Source: Schoenoplectus triqueter (taxonomy: Eukaryota; Streptophyta; Magnoliopsida; Poales; Cyperaceae). From it: a DNA stretch of 35,331 bases. The stretch is from contig CAXKVV010001227.1 in the NCBI GenBank assembly GCA_964058805.1, positions 1 through 35,331 of the forward strand. Reading direction: 5' to 3'. The notes under the pieces were generated by a model. It did not search any database. It saw nothing but the letters and a program-made list of their open reading frames with translations, and had not been told where the DNA came from. This document shows, in pieces, positions 32,474-35,331 of the stretch. Position numbers and translations under genes: made by a program. The number at the start of each line of letters is the position of its first letter. The stretch's first letter is position 1.

Positions 32474-33340
32474 GGCACGGAGAGAAGAATTTATTTCTCT
32501 ATTTATAAAAAATGATTATTTCTCCCCTGTCCTTCCCCTCTTCGCCATTCACCTCCACCAGAGCACAACTTAGAGACTTGTATTAATTAATTTGATATCG
32601 GGTTAAAATATATATCTATATTGAGGAAAGATTGCTTAATAATTCTTTATTTTTAGAACATTGACAAACATTGTATATAAGGTTTTAATTTTAGCTCTTC
32701 TCAAAAAAAGTTTTGAGTTTGAAAATTAAACTGATTACGCATATAGCTATATTGTTTTATATTAATGGAATTGCCAATCATTGACAAAATTACTTTAAAA
32801 AAAAAATCTGAAATTAACAATCATCGATACATCATGTATATTTAATGATATATGCTTATACATTTCTTTATCTAAACTTTATTAAGCTGCTGCTGACTTA
32901 TACTCTGTACTCTCCACCCATTGACTTTGTATCAACAACAAAAAAGACAGGCTTAACATTTATTACAACAAATGAAGAAGTCAAATCTATATATTACAAC
33001 TATGAGACCAATAAATGGGAACCGCATGTAGGCGCCGCCAGATCAATTAAATATTACAGAAATAAATTTCATCAAATGATCATGTCGATCACACTAAAAC
33101 GGTACAATTTTTCCGTGCTAACCCGTGTACGTACTGTCTTCATCATGTCACTCAATAGATATATGGTCAAGAATGACAGATAAATGAATATAATTAACTA
33201 ACTCTTATCTTAGTAAATATTTGAGAAAAATGTTCGTAGCAAATATAAGTTGACTTTTGATATTAGTTTGCATCGTCCACGCGAAAAAAAAAGTCAAAAG
33301 ATTCTGATCTATTATAATTTATAAATAATTCTATCGTAAT
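32474..33340. other. non-coding spacer with an unrecognised 112-codon frame
   Basis: A plus-strand frame at 32845-33183 has no recognisable motif. Its codon content follows the local AT bias, so I do not call it a gene. Confidence 0.45.
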
Positions 33341-33349
33341 CAAAACAAA

Positions 33350-35091
33350 ATACCGCTACCACAAAACTAGACTTTCGCAACCCTATTCAATAACGATTTT
33401 TATAAAAAAAAGTTAATAAATAGGGATTAGTGCATTGCGAAGAAATGTACAGAAGATTCAATAATATTTTTTAAATAATAACGGTTACAAAAGATATGAC
33501 AAAAATAATAAAAAATATGAAGAAAGTTAGTAACGTTTTTATGAAAAAATCGTTACTGAAAATCAGCAAGTCCCACCTATTTTAAAATCTACTGACTTAG
33601 AGCATCTCCAATGCTAAAATAGTTTCTAAATTATTATTGTTGCCATGTCAGTACAGTTTCTAAAACTAAAATTTTTCCTCCAACGCTGAATCGCGTTTTC
33701 TCAGAGATGCATGTGCCGGATAGGATATTGTCGCGGGCGATAATTTGGCGCGCCAGATTTGCGCCATATCATTTGGAGCTTGCGCCAGATTTTAATTGGC
33801 GGGAGAAAAATAGGTTAGCGGAAATAGAAAATTTTCTCTCCATCGCTGAAAAATAAAGTAATTCTAAATCTGACGTGTATTTAGAATCGAGTTTCTAAAT
33901 TAGAAACTGTAATTCTGATTTTTATATTAGAAACTCATTCTCCAACACTAAAACTGAAAAAACACAGTGGCACATAGGATTAGAAATTCAATAAAAATTC
34001 TCATTAGAGATGCTAATTAACAACTACCGTAACCTTCAGTTATGATTTTTTACATAAAAATCATTACTGAATTATGTCAGTGGACTCCATCTATATCAGA
34101 ACTAGGTCAGAATCTTATCAGATACCTTTAATAATGATTTTAAAAAAATGATACTAAAGATAAATCCATAGTAACAATTTTAATGAAAAAATGTTATTGA
34201 AGATTAGTATATCATGTCAGAACATCTCTGTCTATCTTTATTAATTTTTATGAAAAAAATATTATTAAATGTCCAAACCAATAGTAACTCATAAAAGTAA
34301 CACCCATGAATTCTAAACTCTTATTATGTCCATTGTTCATTTTGACTCCATTCGACGTTCCCGAATGAACATACCCCATAATAATATATCACATTCTCAT
34401 CTTTTCTCCCATACTCATTTTCAAAACTTAAATTTGAAAAATTAGAATAGCTACTGAGAGGCAAATCAGAGAGAAGAAGGTAACGAGAAAAAAATTGAAG
34501 GCACAACCGAAATATGAGTACTCAACTTCAAATGGTTATAATTTTTGATAAAAATTCTGATCAAGGTATGGTATGCGGTCATAAAAACTCACGATGAGAT
34601 TTATAGAGTTGCTATTATAACATTTTTCAGATCCAAAAAGTCTTGTCTTTGCCCTTAAAAACGTGTTTGAAGTTTCTTGATCTATTTTTTTTTTCAATTT
34701 TTTTGGACTTTTTTTTAGAAATTATATTAATTTTCATATTATTGTATAACCAAGATGTATTATATTTATGTTTTTTATTTATATATTTGCATATTTTTAT
34801 ATGTCCATATTCTTTATATACTTACGGTTATTAAATAAATAGCTAAAACTCTAAAGGACATTTTTATATATTATTTATAAAAGTGCACTTCAACAAAACT
34901 CTCAGAGATATTTTTTTATAAATTATTAAAAAAAATAAAGTTTAGTTAATGATTTTTATGTAAAAATCGTTATGAAAGTCACCATCAATATTTATTTTTT
35001 ATAAAAATTATTACTAAGATGGTCTTCATTAATGGTTATTTCGTAAAAATCATTACTAAAGATAAGTATAAAAGGTGCTAATTCTATAGTG
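33350..35091. mobile_element. second CACTA-like non-autonomous element, diverged, 5' end unresolved
   Basis: The region is full of GTAACGATTTTTATGAAAAAA-like words in both orientations, typical of subterminal repeats, and ends AATTCTATAGTG (inverse CACTATAG). The core at 34530-34770 (ATGGTTATAATTTTTGATAA, ATGCGGTCAT, ACGATGAGAT, TTAGAAATTATAT, AAGATGTATTAT) matches the core of the 2209-3548 element in order. I could not find a matching CACTA terminus at the left. A MITE sits inside. Confidence 0.55.
33597..34019. mobile_element. MITE with GCATCTC(C/T)AATG termini, nested
   Basis: The left end TTAGAGCATCTCCAATGC and right end CATTAGAGATGCTAA are inverted copies, with TTA/TAA at the borders suggesting a TA or TTA target. 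Internal words recur inverted (TAGTTTCTAAATTA near 33620, TTAGAAACTCATTCTCCAAC near 33925). A GC-rich centre (GGCGCGCCAGATTTGCGCCA near 33747) contrasts with the surroundings. Confidence 0.7.
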
Positions 35092-35331
35092 GGGTCCACT
35101 ACTTTTTAGTAATGGTTGTTATAAATCTTCTATGACTATGCCATCAGTAATGGTTGTACTTTAATATCTAGCTTGGATGCTATAGTTTTTAACTTGAAAA
35201 ATTTAAGGATCAGTAAAATTAATTCGTATTTAAGAATTCAATTTTATATAATTTATACCATATTTATTTCGTGTATATGAAAAATAATATATAGAACTTA
35301 GATGCAAAATTGCAAAAGTTTATATACGTTT
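35092..35331. other. AT-rich spacer to the window end
   Basis: CAGTAATGGTTGT-like words near 35107-35157 resemble the subterminal repeats to the left, so the element may extend further. No gene. Confidence 0.4.

Noticed and set aside
32257..32515. Poly-isoleucine frames on both strands
   Set aside because: They are translations of the (TAA)n microsatellite and not proteins.
32845..33183. 112-codon plus-strand frame
   Set aside because: It has no recognisable domain, AT-driven composition and no supporting context.

Overview
The window looks like intergenic DNA from a flowering plant nuclear genome. It is strongly AT-rich, full of microsatellites and built almost entirely from nested transposable elements of typical plant families: Ty1/copia, CACTA, L1-type LINE, foldback MITEs and tRNA-like SINE heads. 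I see no intact host gene, rRNA or tRNA. The only host-derived coding sequence recognised is a broken fragment of a nuclear gene for a plastid Era-like GTPase, carried inside a CACTA transposon.

Layout. 1-6704: AT-rich DNA with a (TAA)n microsatellite (281-689), one half of a diverged segmental duplication (1021-1260), a 1340-bp non-autonomous CACTA-like element with ATA target-site duplication (2209-3548), and a 167-bp tandem duplication (3961-4277). 6705-16959: a complete-looking Ty1/copia LTR retrotransposon of 10,245 bp with two 2100-bp LTRs differing at three sites, a GTTAA target-site duplication, an initiator-Met-tRNA primer site and a polypurine tract. Its 2.3-kb untranslated leader is made of nested tandem repeats that encode hairpins. 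Its gag frame is open but looks internally shortened, and pol has many stops and frameshifts and lacks most of RNase H. 16960-25420: the other half of the segmental duplication, a SINE-like head, a cluster of foldback MITEs mostly flanked by (TA)n tracts, and two oppositely oriented copies of one MITE family.

25427-30960: a degenerate L1-type LINE on the minus strand. Its zinc-ribbon region is split by a 2324-bp CACTA element (26206-28529, TSD AAT) that carries the Era-like gene pieces. 31060-35331: a half foldback element, a second SINE-like head, a 190-bp (TAA)n tract, and a second diverged CACTA-like element with a MITE nested inside it.

The elements do not act as one pathway. The story is layered: the LINE came first and was then hit by the gene-carrying CACTA. 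Separately, the copia element inserted very recently by LTR identity, although its coding region is ruined, so it was probably mobilised by proteins supplied in trans. The most notable items are the gene capture by the CACTA, the covarying leader hairpins of the copia element, and the family of foldback elements sitting in TA microsatellites.
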